Positions 43,379-52,285 of a stretch of 64,000 nucleotides of DNA are shown piece by piece (the first letter of the stretch is position 1; every line of letters starts with the position of its first letter). Under the pieces are notes generated by a model, which made no database searches, was not told the DNA's origin, and saw only the letters and a program-made list of their open reading frames with translations. The DNA lies in the NCBI GenBank assembly GCA_023384415.1, contig JAHDWJ010000025.1, forward strand, positions 1-64,000, read 5' to 3'. Position numbers and translations under genes: made by a program. This DNA is from Anaerolineae bacterium. GTDB lineage: Bacteria; Chloroflexota; Anaerolineae; Promineifilales; Promineifilaceae.

Positions 43379-44770
43379 TTACAGTGGGAATTGATTGACG
43401 GGGCGCAGGGTATGGTGTGGCGAGGTAAGATAAAGCCAGAGCAGCAGCCCAGCCAATTGGTGAAAACTCAAGGGAAATACGTCAAAGGTAGGGATGCCTA
43501 CCATCAGAAACGCGGCCGCGACCATCCACCCAAACGCCTCGCGGCCGCGTTGGGCAAACCCCCACACCAGCAGCGGCAGGGCCAAAACATAATGATGCTC
43601 CCAGGTAATGGGTGCGGCTATCAAGACAAAAGCCAACCCATCCAACGAATGACCGATCATCTGCATCTCACGAGTTAAACTCCCCTGCTCCCGCTGCCAA
43701 AACCGGTACAGCAACCAGAGAGCGACCAATAGGGTCAAGATAAAGACAACAACAGTACCAATAGTCTGGGTCAGTTCCTGGTCTAACCCCAATTGCATTG
43801 TCCGCAGCGTGTTAAAAACAACACTACGCAGGCTGTTATTGCGGAACCGGATGAACCGGTTCAACGGTTGGGCATTGTAATAGGTAATGAACTGCTCCCA
43901 AACGATCCAATACCGCCCCCACCCCGTCTGCACCAACAGCAAAAGCAGCAGCCCCCCCCCGGCACCCACCAGGCCCCGCCACTGCTTTTTAAGCAGCCAG
44001 ATTGGCAGCAGCACCAGCGCAAACAGCTTAAGATGAACCGCCAGGGCCACCGCCAACCCGGCCCAAAGCGGCCGCCGAGGCAGCCACAACATCCCCGCCA
44101 AAATCAACCCCAGCATCCATAAATTAAGCTGGTTATGGCGCAGAGTTCGTACCAGAGGATTATTGAGAACAAAAAGGGTGGTAATAAGCAGAGCCGCCGG
44201 AACCGGCCAAAACCCTATTTTTAGGGCCAACCGGTAACAAAACCAAAAAGCGGCTAAAATAAGAAAAAACTGCCCCACCTGGTACAGATAAAAAACAACG
44301 TGCCAATGGGGAGCGGGAAAGCTGAACGGTTGTACCCCTTGCCAGGCCACCGCAAACGTCTGCGCCAGGAGTGGTGGGTATAGGTAACACCGTTCTGGCG
44401 TATCAGTATAAGGGTTTTGGTTCTCCAGGATGGCCTGGGCCGCATTCTCATAACAGAGGTAATCCCAGGATTTATGGCTGTATTCGTTGAGCAAGAGCAA
44501 ATATTGGCCGCCAACTAAAACCATCAATCCCAGCGGCAGCCAGGTAGAAGCTGGCGGCCGCCGCCGGATTTGCCACATAGCCCAGCCAGCCAGAAAAACC
44601 ACCATTACCAGGCTGAACAGTTCAAACAGCTCTTGCTGCTTACCATAGGTGTTGCTGATAAACCGTGAAGGGAAACTCCAGAGGAGAAGCGGCAGGATAA
44701 TGGCGGTTAACCCTGATAACCCATAACCAAGGATTAGTCCATATCTATTGACAATATCGAATGGCTTCAT
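43379..44770 (-). CDS. GT87-family (DUF2029) polyprenyl-linked mannosyltransferase-like membrane protein
   Basis: About 463 residues with ten or more transmembrane helices. SHKSWDYLCYENAAQAILEN followed by NPYT is the GT87 signature loop holding the catalytic Asp in the first large periplasmic loop. GT87 enzymes of GT-C type use polyprenyl-phosphate sugars to build surface glycans or lipoglycans. ATG 44770 is preferred over 44794 because the latter lies within the region upstream of era. It overlaps nothing but is divergent from era with about 65 bp between the starts. Confidence 0.85.
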   Translation of the reverse strand: MKPFDIVNRYGLILGYGLSGLTAIILPLLLWSFPSRFISNTYGKQQELFELFSLVMVVFLAGWAMWQIRRRPPASTWLPLGLMVLVGGQYLLLLNEYSHKSWDYLCYENAAQAILENQNPYTDTPERCYLYPPLLAQTFAVAWQGVQPFSFPAPHWHVVFYLYQVGQFFLILAAFWFCYRLALKIGFWPVPAALLITTLFVLNNPLVRTLRHNQLNLWMLGLILAGMLWLPRRPLWAGLAVALAVHLKLFALVLLPIWLLKKQWRGLVGAGGGLLLLLLVQTGWGRYWIVWEQFITYYNAQPLNRFIRFRNNSLRSVVFNTLRTMQLGLDQELTQTIGTVVVFILTLLVALWLLYRFWQREQGSLTREMQMIGHSLDGLAFVLIAAPITWEHHYVLALPLLVWGFAQRGREAFGWMVAAAFLMVGIPTFDVFPLSFHQLAGLLLWLYLTSPHHTLRPVNQFPL

Positions 44771-44834
44771 CTGTTGCTCCCCGGTCATAGGCACTCAAGA
44801 ACAGTTTAAGTCAATTTATAGGAGACGGCAAACG

Positions 44835-45791
44835 ATGAATGAACCCGTAACGATGCCCCACGATGATGAGTTTGACCAGATACCAGAGGATCATCGCTCT
44901 GGTTATGTGGCAGTAGTGGGGCGGCCCAATGTGGGTAAGAGTACCCTGATTAACCAGTTTATGCAGGAAAAGATAGCCATTGCCAGTCCGCGGCCGCAAA
45001 CCACCCGCATCCGCCAACTCGCCATCATCACCGAACCGGGCTACCAGATGGTGTTCGTGGACACCCCTGGCCTCATCGGCAAACCGCGCCACAAACTGGA
45101 TGAGTTTATGAAACAGACCGCCCTGGAAACCCTCAGCGATGCCGACATTGTTCTCTGGCTGGTTGAGGCAACAGAATCCCCCGGCGGCCTGGAGCGAGAC
45201 ATTGCTGACCAGTTAAAGCGGTTATCCCTAGAAACAAAAATTGTCCTGGTTCTCAACAAAATAGATCTGCTTGACCCCATCACCCTGCCAGCCAAAATCG
45301 AACCGTACAAAACTCTGCTCCCCGACGCCAGTTGGATCGCCATTTCCGCTCTCACCGGCCTAAATTGTGAGATGCTGCTGACCAAATTGGTCGAAGGGCT
45401 GCCCCTGGGGCCGCGTTACTTCCCGGCGGACCAGGCTACTGACCTGTTTGTGCGGGATATTGCCGGGGAGATGATTCGGGAGCAAATTTTTGTGCAGCTT
45501 CGGGATGAACTGCCTTATGGAACGGCAGTGCAAATTGACCAATTCAAGGAGCGTGAGGAAGGGGCGGTATATATTCAGGCCACTATTTTTGTCGAGCGAG
45601 ACACACACAAGAAGATTATCATCGGCAAAAAAGGGGAGCAGATGCGACAAATCGGGGCCGAAGCCCGTAAAGCCATCGAACAACTGGTCGAAGGGCCTGT
45701 TTTCCTGGAACTGTGGGTAAAAGTAGAGCCAAAATGGCGGCAAAATGAGCGGCAGCTTAAGCGGTTTGGGTATACAAAGCCCGGGAATTGA
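44835..45791 (+). CDS. era: GTPase Era
   Basis: This 318-residue essential GTPase binds the 3' end of 16S rRNA during 30S assembly. G1 GRPNVGKSTLINQFMQEKIA, switch I PRPQTTRIRQ, G3 VDTPGLIG, G4 LNKIDLL and G5 ISALTG are all intact. The C-terminal KH domain shows KKIIIGKKGEQMRQIGAEAR. The start at ATG 44835 is supported by AGGAG 10 bases upstream and gives the normal length; the earlier frame from 44748 reads through the intergenic region. Confidence 0.95.
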   Translation: MNEPVTMPHDDEFDQIPEDHRSGYVAVVGRPNVGKSTLINQFMQEKIAIASPRPQTTRIRQLAIITEPGYQMVFVDTPGLIGKPRHKLDEFMKQTALETLSDADIVLWLVEATESPGGLERDIADQLKRLSLETKIVLVLNKIDLLDPITLPAKIEPYKTLLPDASWIAISALTGLNCEMLLTKLVEGLPLGPRYFPADQATDLFVRDIAGEMIREQIFVQLRDELPYGTAVQIDQFKEREEGAVYIQATIFVERDTHKKIIIGKKGEQMRQIGAEARKAIEQLVEGPVFLELWVKVEPKWRQNERQLKRFGYTKPGN

Positions 45792-45981
45792 GGCAGCTAT
45801 CCCATTTACGATTGAAGATTTTAGATTTACGATTAGCGGTACTCTGGGTAGCTGTTTGTAAAACCTAAAAGTTGGTCCTTACAAGCTATCGGAAAGTGTG
45901 ACAACCTGGCGCAAAGGTTGTCCAACTGCTTACGGTTCACGATTTACTGCACACTGCTTACTGTATTCACGGAGGTGCAAT

Positions 45982-47028
45982 ATGACGAATGAGATGCTTA
46001 ATGATGGTATTTCCCGACGGGGATTTATTCAGGCGGTAATGGCCACGGCCGCGGCCGCGACTGCCGTTGGGGCTGGCGCAGCCTGGCTTAAAGGGCAGGG
46101 GGAAACCGCTGCCCAGACCGTACCCGTCGTCTCAGCTCCACGAGTCATCAACAACCCGGTGTATGACCCCACCACCTACTCCGAACTGATGGCTCAACTG
46201 GTGACGGCCCAGGCGGAAAATGTGCGCCTGCAAGCGGCCCTGGATGCGGCCAACCGGCAAATTGCCGCCATTAACGGAGCGGATGGTAACAACGCGGCCG
46301 CGATCCAAAACCTGCGCCTGCAATTAGATGAAGCCAACAACCGGGCTGGTATCCTGGCTGGTCTCGTGGCTCTATACGATCAGTTAGACGGCATAGATTT
46401 GAGCCAGGTCATCAGCGGCGGTCTGACCAGTATGAACAGCACCATCCGCGATTTAGTCGCCGATATTCCTACCCTGGAAGAAGCGATTGCCGCCGGCCGT
46501 TCGGTACTACAAGATTTGGAGCGGGATGTCCCTCTCATCGAAAGTGGGCGTACCTGGCTGGAGCAGCAGGCCACCCGGCTGGAAACCTTTTATCAAGGGG
46601 TCGAAACATTCCTTAAAGAAGCTGTTGAAGCTGTGGGCAGCTTTTTTGATCTGCTCAACCAATGGTTCCAAGACATTCTCAAATGGCTGCCCTTCGGCAT
46701 GGGGCGCAAAGCGTCTAACGTCATGTCTGCGCTTACTCCGCTGCTGCAAGAGACCCCCACCACCATCGCCGGGCTGCGCCAGACGGCGGTACAGCCAATG
46801 AATGGCTGGTTCAAGCGGGACAACAACCACGCCCTGCCCATTCAGGCTCGCCTGATCCAACCTATACGCGATAATGCTCTGGCCAAAGCGGGCACAATCG
46901 CCGCCAAAGCCAACAATATGCCGGCCCAATTGGAGCAAACTCTCGCTGCTCCGGTCAACACCGTTCTTCTCAGCCGTCAGGTCGTGCGTGATCAGATTGC
47001 TGTTTACCGCCAGCGGCATCAGGTATAG
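45982..47028 (+). CDS. Tat-exported coiled-coil protein, unknown function
   Basis: The N-terminus has a twin-arginine signal, GISRRGFIQAVMATAAAATA, ending near AAWLKGQG. After that comes a helical coiled coil (about 60-125, LVTAQAENVRLQAALDAANR) and further amphipathic helices around LERDVPLIESGRTWLEQQAT. The Ala run in the signal is encoded by GCGGCCGC sequence. GGAGG six bases before ATG 45982 fixes the start; 348 residues. I recognise no family. Twin-arginine export suggests that it folds in the cytoplasm or travels with a cofactor protein. Its 3' end overlaps the convergent phosphoesterase by 10 bases. Confidence 0.75.
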   Translation: MTNEMLNDGISRRGFIQAVMATAAAATAVGAGAAWLKGQGETAAQTVPVVSAPRVINNPVYDPTTYSELMAQLVTAQAENVRLQAALDAANRQIAAINGADGNNAAAIQNLRLQLDEANNRAGILAGLVALYDQLDGIDLSQVISGGLTSMNSTIRDLVADIPTLEEAIAAGRSVLQDLERDVPLIESGRTWLEQQATRLETFYQGVETFLKEAVEAVGSFFDLLNQWFQDILKWLPFGMGRKASNVMSALTPLLQETPTTIAGLRQTAVQPMNGWFKRDNNHALPIQARLIQPIRDNALAKAGTIAAKANNMPAQLEQTLAAPVNTVLLSRQVVRDQIAVYRQRHQV

Positions 47029-47909
47029 TGATGGCGTGAGATCATACCTGGTATATATTGTTCAGCCGCGGTGAGGGTTTGCTGGTTCAAGGTTAGAGAG
47101 AGGTAGTAATGCACCTGGCTTTTGCCCTGACGGAAAATACGGGGAACACGAGCCGGGTTAAGGTAAGAGATGCCGTCTTGCTGACTGTACCAGGGGCGGA
47201 TTTGCCCATTTTTCGTTTGTTGGTGCATGTGCCCAGCAATGACAGCTAAGACCCGTTTTCCTTGCTGGCGAGCATAATCAATGGCTATACGCAAATCTTT
47301 GTCGCCGAAATCTCCTTGCGCCGGGCGAAAATCACACCCCCAAATATCGGTAGCTTGATCCCCCAGGCCAGTGGGGCCGTTGTGAGCTAAAAAGATAAGC
47401 TGCTGGCTTGCGGCCGCGTCCACACAGCGCATCATTCTCTCCGCCGATTGCGTCAGAGAATGCACCCCATATTGCCGGGCCAGGTACGGGGCAAAACTGA
47501 GCGCAGACCCCCCCATGGCGTGCGGCCGCGCCGTGATCACCGTCACCTCATCTTCCCCCGCCCCAAAGGTATGCGCCGTATATCCTCCCCAAAACAATGG
47601 GCCAAGCGCATCATGCAAAGCTCGCACTCGCCGCTCTTGGCCCCAGGAGGCCAGCCGGGCCAGCCAGGGCCACTCTTTCACCTCAGCCAGAAGCTGCCAG
47701 GCTGTCACCCCGTCATGGTTGCCCGGAATAAACAGGGCCGGTTTCTCTAGCTGAGCCAACAGGCGGGCGACAGACAAGGCTGGCCGCGGCCGCCAGTTGG
47801 CCAAATCCCCCACACATAAGATCAAATCATAAGCTGATTGGTTGAAATAGGTCAGATCAGCCTGGTTAAAATGGTGATGAATATCACCGATAATAGCTAT
47901 TTGGAGCAT
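47019..47909 (-). CDS. Calcineurin-like metallophosphoesterase (TIGR04168-like)
   Basis: This 296-residue enzyme has the metal motifs IGDIHHHFNQADL (D-X-H), LILCVGDLANW (GD), FIPGNHDG (GNHD), FLAHNGPTGLG (H) and IAGHMHQQTK (GH-X-H). It is therefore a complete dinuclear metal site. The TIGR04168 family is found mainly in cyanobacteria, plants and Chloroflexota; a substrate is not known to me. No signal peptide, so it acts in the cytoplasm. It lies after the Ser/Thr kinase gene on the same strand with a 72-bp gap. Confidence 0.85.
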   Translation of the reverse strand: MLQIAIIGDIHHHFNQADLTYFNQSAYDLILCVGDLANWRPRPALSVARLLAQLEKPALFIPGNHDGVTAWQLLAEVKEWPWLARLASWGQERRVRALHDALGPLFWGGYTAHTFGAGEDEVTVITARPHAMGGSALSFAPYLARQYGVHSLTQSAERMMRCVDAAASQQLIFLAHNGPTGLGDQATDIWGCDFRPAQGDFGDKDLRIAIDYARQQGKRVLAVIAGHMHQQTKNGQIRPWYSQQDGISYLNPARVPRIFRQGKSQVHYYLSLTLNQQTLTAAEQYIPGMISRHHYT

Positions 47910-47981
47910 AGTGGGTAGGCTTGATTAGCCGTTAGCAGTTGGTTGTTCGTGGTCAGCGGCTGTAAAGGCAGCATCTGCGGC

Positions 47982-49619
47982 TCACTGCGTATTGCTTCCA
48001 GACACAGCTATGACATAGACCTTGACTGTCTTGTCCTCTGTCAACTGGATGGGGGAAATGGGTTCGGTAGGAAATTGGTCGGCAAGCAGATTATGGGTAG
48101 ATTGAGAGATGAGAATACTCTCTGGTGGGGCGGCCCGCCCAACGTATTGAGCGGTTAGCAAGGTTTCGCCGCTGATCTCTTGTAAGGGCACAAAGCCGGT
48201 ATGCAGACCGAACCGAATCTTAAAATCAGGCATGATGGTGCGAATCTGGGGCGTTTTTTGGCGAATAGCCAGGGTGGTTTTGATGGGCCGAGGGGCCAGT
48301 TCGGGCACACTGGTGGGGGTATCAAAGGTAGCGATGAAGCCGTTGTCGGTTCGATTGACTAGAGTTCCCCCTTCATTCACGATGGCCTCGGTAAACAGCT
48401 TCCAGATGGGATGATCCGGCATAGCCTGGAGATGCTTGTTGGTGTTGGCGACGAGTATGGTGACGAGTTTACGCTTGGACGCGGCCGCACTCGCCGCCGC
48501 CTGCTCTAACCGGGTTTGTAACCGGTCCTTCACCCGCTCCGCCAACTCCATCCCTCGCACACTGACCTTCTCCCACTGGGTCTCAATTACCGGTTTTGCC
48601 AGGTCAATCCCCTTTTGCACCTCAGCCTGAATCACCGTTAAATCCGGCATGGCTCCCCGGCCAGGGGTGGATGGGGCTTGAACCACTGTAGCATCCGGGT
48701 CGGCAGGTCGGATGGGGCGGGCCGGAACGATGGTCGCGGCCGCAGCCAGAATTGGCGTCTGCTGCCCGGCCAAATCGGCCACCATGTCTGTGGCACTCTG
48801 GTAGCGGTCCAATACTTCCTTGGCCAGGCTTTTCAGGATGACCGCTTCTAACCAATCAGGCAGGTGGGGGGCAACTGAACGGGGGGGAATGGGGGGTTCA
48901 GTGACATGCTTTACGATATACCCTACCTGGGTATCGGCCTGGAAGGGAAGATGGCCGGTGGTCAGTTCATAGAGGAGAACCCCCAGGCTGTAAATATCGG
49001 TACGGCCATCTCCGGCCATCCCTTTGCACTGCTCCGGGGACATATAGGCCGGGGTGCCCATGACGGTGCCGGTGGCGGTGAGTCGGTTATCTGTAACCAG
49101 CTTGGCCAGGCCGAAATCAGTGAGTACGACGCGGCCGCGGCTGTCCAGCATCACATTGGCCGGTTTCACATCCCGGTGGATCATCTCCTGCTCATGGGCA
49201 TACCCCAGGGCATCCCCAATATCCCTTACAATCCGAATCGCCTCATCTAAAGAAAATAGCTCCCCAGCCGCCATCTTTTGGGCCATTAGACCGCTCAAGG
49301 TAGGACCATCAATAAACTCCATCACCATATAGGGCCGCCCCTCATCTACATCATAATCATACACCTGGACAATATGGGGATGGCGCAAGGCAGCCACATT
49401 TTGGGCTTCCCGCTGAAACCGGGTGATAAATTCAGCTTCTTTGGCCAAAAAGGGGTGAATCACCTTAATCGCCACATACCGGTTCAGCGAGGGTTGGTAC
49501 GCCTTGTATACCTCAGCCATCCCTCCCCCACCCAGAGAGGCGGTAATCTCAAATTTGCCAATCATTTGCCCAACCAGATCGGCACTATTTTTGCGTGAAG
49601 ATGATTTACGTTTGCTCAT
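47982..49619 (-). CDS. Ser/Thr protein kinase fused to a degenerate class III nucleotide cyclase domain
   Basis: Residues 20-285 are a Hanks-type kinase: Gly loop SLGGGGMAEVYKA, Lys in VAIKVI (52), HRDVKPANVML, DFGLAKL and MSPEQ, all active-type. A linker follows with Pro/Thr/Val, then a helical stretch. Residues about 384-545 resemble an adenylate/guanylate cyclase: KLVTILVANTNKHLQ, EGGTLVNRTDNGFIATFD, IRFGLHTGFVPLQ and AQYVGRAAPPESILISQSTH. The first metal Asp (FADI in active enzymes) is Asn here (VANT), so catalysis is doubtful and the domain may be a ligand sensor. There is no transmembrane helix, unlike PASTA kinases. The fusion is uncommon in my experience. Confidence 0.85.
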   Translation of the reverse strand: MSKRKSSSRKNSADLVGQMIGKFEITASLGGGGMAEVYKAYQPSLNRYVAIKVIHPFLAKEAEFITRFQREAQNVAALRHPHIVQVYDYDVDEGRPYMVMEFIDGPTLSGLMAQKMAAGELFSLDEAIRIVRDIGDALGYAHEQEMIHRDVKPANVMLDSRGRVVLTDFGLAKLVTDNRLTATGTVMGTPAYMSPEQCKGMAGDGRTDIYSLGVLLYELTTGHLPFQADTQVGYIVKHVTEPPIPPRSVAPHLPDWLEAVILKSLAKEVLDRYQSATDMVADLAGQQTPILAAAATIVPARPIRPADPDATVVQAPSTPGRGAMPDLTVIQAEVQKGIDLAKPVIETQWEKVSVRGMELAERVKDRLQTRLEQAAASAAASKRKLVTILVANTNKHLQAMPDHPIWKLFTEAIVNEGGTLVNRTDNGFIATFDTPTSVPELAPRPIKTTLAIRQKTPQIRTIMPDFKIRFGLHTGFVPLQEISGETLLTAQYVGRAAPPESILISQSTHNLLADQFPTEPISPIQLTEDKTVKVYVIAVSGSNTQ

Positions 49620-49700
49620 GGCGGCTATAACTATAGCATAGAATACGGAGGGAATACGGGGAAGTTGTGGAACTCAATCTTCACTCCTCAGCCCCCACTC

Positions 49701-50351
49701 CTAAATCAGCTTGCTCAGACCGATGAATAGTTGGTACAAACCAAAGCCAAAAAGCGCGGCCGCGGCAATTCCTCCCATCACCCGGTTTACTCGGGGGCTG
49801 ATCTGCCCAGTTTTGCCGAAAACAATGATAATCAGAGCTAACCCCAGCACAAAAGTGCCGTAAAACCCGATCAAAAAAGCCAACCCATGAGTTGGATGAA
49901 TGGCCCACGCTTCAAGCAGCCGGGGGCCGAGAAAGGTGCCCCAAAAGATGAATGGGGCCGGGTTGAGCAGGTTGATGGTCACAGCTTTGCCTAAAAGTTG
50001 ACGGGTGGTGGTGAGGGGGATGGACGCGGCCGCGACCTCCGTGCCCACATCCTTACGCGTTACAAACGTCCGCCACGCCCCCACCGCCAGGTACAAAATA
50101 AACAGCCCGCCCCCCACTTGGATGATACTCAGCACCCAACCGGGCAAACTGGTCAGCACCAGCAGCACCAGGGCAATAATCGGCGCATCGCTGAGAATGG
50201 GGGTGATAGCCGCAATAACTGTGCGCCGCCAGCCCAACAATAACGCCTGGGACAAAAAGAAAATTTGCAGCGGCCCCGGCTGCCCCACGGCGGTAAAAGC
50301 AAACCCCATACCAAAAAGTAGATTGGTGATCATAAGAGCAAATTTTATCAT
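49701..50351 (-). CDS. LysE-family transporter
   Basis: About 216 residues with six hydrophobic helices. MGFAFTAVGQPGPLQIFFLS is the N-terminal LysE signature with the conserved PGP, followed by QALLLGWRRTVIAAITPILS and the Asp in SDAPIIALVL. The family exports amino acids or homoserine lactones; the substrate cannot be inferred. ATG 50351 gives the family-typical N-terminus; frames up to 50402 are upstream extension. It is divergent from gltX. Confidence 0.82.
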   Translation of the reverse strand: MIKFALMITNLLFGMGFAFTAVGQPGPLQIFFLSQALLLGWRRTVIAAITPILSDAPIIALVLLVLTSLPGWVLSIIQVGGGLFILYLAVGAWRTFVTRKDVGTEVAAASIPLTTTRQLLGKAVTINLLNPAPFIFWGTFLGPRLLEAWAIHPTHGLAFLIGFYGTFVLGLALIIIVFGKTGQISPRVNRVMGGIAAAALFGFGLYQLFIGLSKLI

Positions 50352-50469
50352 GCCTGTAGGGAACGGTATAATGGATGCGAGTCTGCGAGTTTGCGAGTAC
50401 ATAACTCTCCCGCTCCCTCGCTCATCAGTTTTCTCAATCTCTCAATCTCACTCCCCCACCGAGGTACCC

Positions 50470-51948
50470 ATGACCGTTCGTGTTCGTTTTTCCCCCAGCC
50501 CAACCGGATATTTGCATATTGGCGGGGCGCGTACCGCTTTGTTCAATTGGATGTTTGCTCGCAAACACGCGGGCACATTTATCCTACGCATTGAAGATAC
50601 CGATCAGAAACGGACGGTGCCTGGCGCAGTTGAAGCCATTATGGATGGGCTGCGCTGGTTAGGGCTGGATTGGGATGAAGGGCCAGACATCGGCGGGGCG
50701 TATGGCCCATATATCCAGACCCAGCGGGCGGCCCTGTACCAACAGTGGGCTAACTGGCTGTTGGAGCATGATCACGCCTACAAATGTTTCTGCACGGAAA
50801 AAGAGTTGGACACAATGCGCCAATATCAGAAGGAGAATAAGCTGCCCATTGGCTATGATCGCCGCTGCCGCACCTTAACCCCAGAACAAGTGGCGGCCAA
50901 AGAAGCGGCCGCGATTCCCTATGTTATCCGCTTCAAGATGAAATTAGAAGGGGAAACCAGTTTTCACGACGCCATTCGGGGGCAAATCCGCTTCCCCAAC
51001 CAACAGGTGCAAGATAATATCCTGCTCAAATCAGACGGCCTGCCCACCTACCACCTGGCCAACGTCGTAGATGACCATTTCATGCAAATCAGCCACATCA
51101 TGCGGGCTGATGAATGGATCAGCACCGCGCCGCTGCATGTCAACCTGTATGCTGCTTTTGGCTGGGCGATGCCGTTACTGGGCCATCTGCCGGTCATCCT
51201 CAACCCCAGCGGCAAAGGGAAATTAAGCAAACGCACCCAGGCGTTTAATGATGATGGCTCCCAGGTATTGGTGAAGGTGCAGGAGTTCCAGGAAGCAGGT
51301 TATCTGCCCCAGGCGGTCAATAATTTCCTGGCCAATGTGGGGTGGCAGTCTGGCTCTGATGAAGAAAAGTTCACTCTAGCTTCGGCGGTGGCCCGGTTCC
51401 GCCTGGAAGATGTGAACCCGGCCCCTTCCCGGCTGCCCTACAGCAAATTAGATTGGCTGAATGGATTGTATATTCAAGAGATGGAGCCGCTCGATCTGGC
51501 TAAAGCCTTGAAACCGTTTTTGGACGGGGCCGGGTATGAGGTGAACAGTGAGGCGTTGTTGGCGGTGACCCCAGCTTTGCGGCCGCGTCTCAAACGGCTG
51601 TCTGATGCTATTCCCTTTCTCCAATTCCTGTTTGCCGAACAGCCCCTTAGCCTGACCCCAGACCAGCTAGTTCACAAGCAGCTGCCAGAGGGCGCGGCCG
51701 CGTTCCGGGAGGCTCTCACCTTTATCGAAACGGTAGAGCCGTACACCGTTGATAGGTTGGCTGAGGGGTTACGGCAGATTGGAGAGAAGCACAGCAGCAA
51801 TGGCAAAGCAGGACCATTCCTGGGAGTGATGCGGTTGGCGGTTACCGGGCAGGAAGTGTCTCCGCCACTGTTTGAATCCTTGTATGCTCTGGGACGCGGC
51901 CGCGCCGTTACGCGCTTACAGCAGATTATTGACCTACTCACAGCTTGA
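50470..51948 (+). CDS. gltX: Glutamyl-tRNA synthetase
   Basis: This 492-residue class I enzyme charges tRNA-Glu (and in many bacteria also tRNA-Gln). The HIGH motif appears as SPTGYLHIGGARTALFNW and the KMSKS motif as KGKLSKRTQ. DDHFMQISHIMRADEWI is also characteristic. The C-terminal anticodon-binding region is complete. GAGG 5 bases before ATG 50470 fixes the start; the upstream frame from 50005 is antisense to the LysE gene and is a shadow. A tRNA-Gln follows at 51994, but with its own promoter. Confidence 0.95.
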   Translation: MTVRVRFSPSPTGYLHIGGARTALFNWMFARKHAGTFILRIEDTDQKRTVPGAVEAIMDGLRWLGLDWDEGPDIGGAYGPYIQTQRAALYQQWANWLLEHDHAYKCFCTEKELDTMRQYQKENKLPIGYDRRCRTLTPEQVAAKEAAAIPYVIRFKMKLEGETSFHDAIRGQIRFPNQQVQDNILLKSDGLPTYHLANVVDDHFMQISHIMRADEWISTAPLHVNLYAAFGWAMPLLGHLPVILNPSGKGKLSKRTQAFNDDGSQVLVKVQEFQEAGYLPQAVNNFLANVGWQSGSDEEKFTLASAVARFRLEDVNPAPSRLPYSKLDWLNGLYIQEMEPLDLAKALKPFLDGAGYEVNSEALLAVTPALRPRLKRLSDAIPFLQFLFAEQPLSLTPDQLVHKQLPEGAAAFREALTFIETVEPYTVDRLAEGLRQIGEKHSSNGKAGPFLGVMRLAVTGQEVSPPLFESLYALGRGRAVTRLQQIIDLLTA

Positions 51949-51953
51949 TACGG

Positions 51954-51982
51954 TTGCCAGAGTTATCACCCCATGCTAAAAT
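51954..51982 (+). promoter_or_regulatory. tRNA-Gln promoter
   Basis: TTGCCA (51954-51959), a 17-bp spacer and TAAAAT (51977-51982) lie 12 bases before the tRNA. Confidence 0.65.
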
Positions 51983-51993
51983 ACCGCCCATCT

Positions 51994-52067
51994 TGCGGGA
52001 TAGTTTAATGGTAGAACGGGTGACTCTGACTCACTTAGTCTTGGTTCGAATCCAGGTCCCGCAGCCA
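51994..52067 (+). tRNA. tRNA-Gln (anticodon CUG)
   Basis: The 74-base cloverleaf folds by eye. The acceptor stem is TGCGGGA with TCCCGCA, then discriminator G and an encoded CCA. The D-arm is GTTTAATGGTAGAAC, the anticodon stem GGTGA/TCACT with loop CTCTGAC (anticodon CTG), and the T-loop TTCGAAT. The weak U1-A72 pair and the G73 discriminator are Gln identity features. Own promoter and terminator. Confidence 0.92.
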
Positions 52068-52070
52068 AAC

Positions 52071-52102
52071 AAAAAGCGTTCCTTTACCGGAACGCTTTTT
52101 TA
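52071..52102 (+). terminator. Intrinsic terminator of tRNA-Gln
   Basis: AAAAAGCGTTCC, a short loop and GGAACGCTTTTTTA, directly after the tRNA. It may also act for minus-strand transcripts. Confidence 0.85.
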
Positions 52103-52142
52103 TTGTCACCCCCACTCCGTAACATCTCAGTAAAAGGTGTAG

Positions 52143-52194
52143 CCTTCGGAAGGTTTGATCCAAGAGCTTTTCCACGACAAAAACCTTCCGAAGG
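52143..52194. repeat. Perfect 14-bp inverted repeat
   Basis: CCTTCGGAAGGTTT (52143-52156) and AAACCTTCCGAAGG (52181-52194) are exact reverse complements with 24 bases between, and each arm is itself nearly palindromic. It looks like a small intergenic repeat element downstream of the PEP/pyruvate-binding gene. Confidence 0.65.
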
Positions 52195-52285
52195 TTCGCC
52201 CCAACTTATTGAGAAGATACTTACCCCCCGCCCTACGAAAATAAGGACAGAGGCGGCGTTTTTGCCCTTCGTCATCCGCCTTACC

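Noticed and set aside
50005..50469. N-terminal extension of gltX by 155 codons
   Set aside because: It is antisense to the LysE gene, and the family N-terminus and GAGG-supported ATG lie at 50470.
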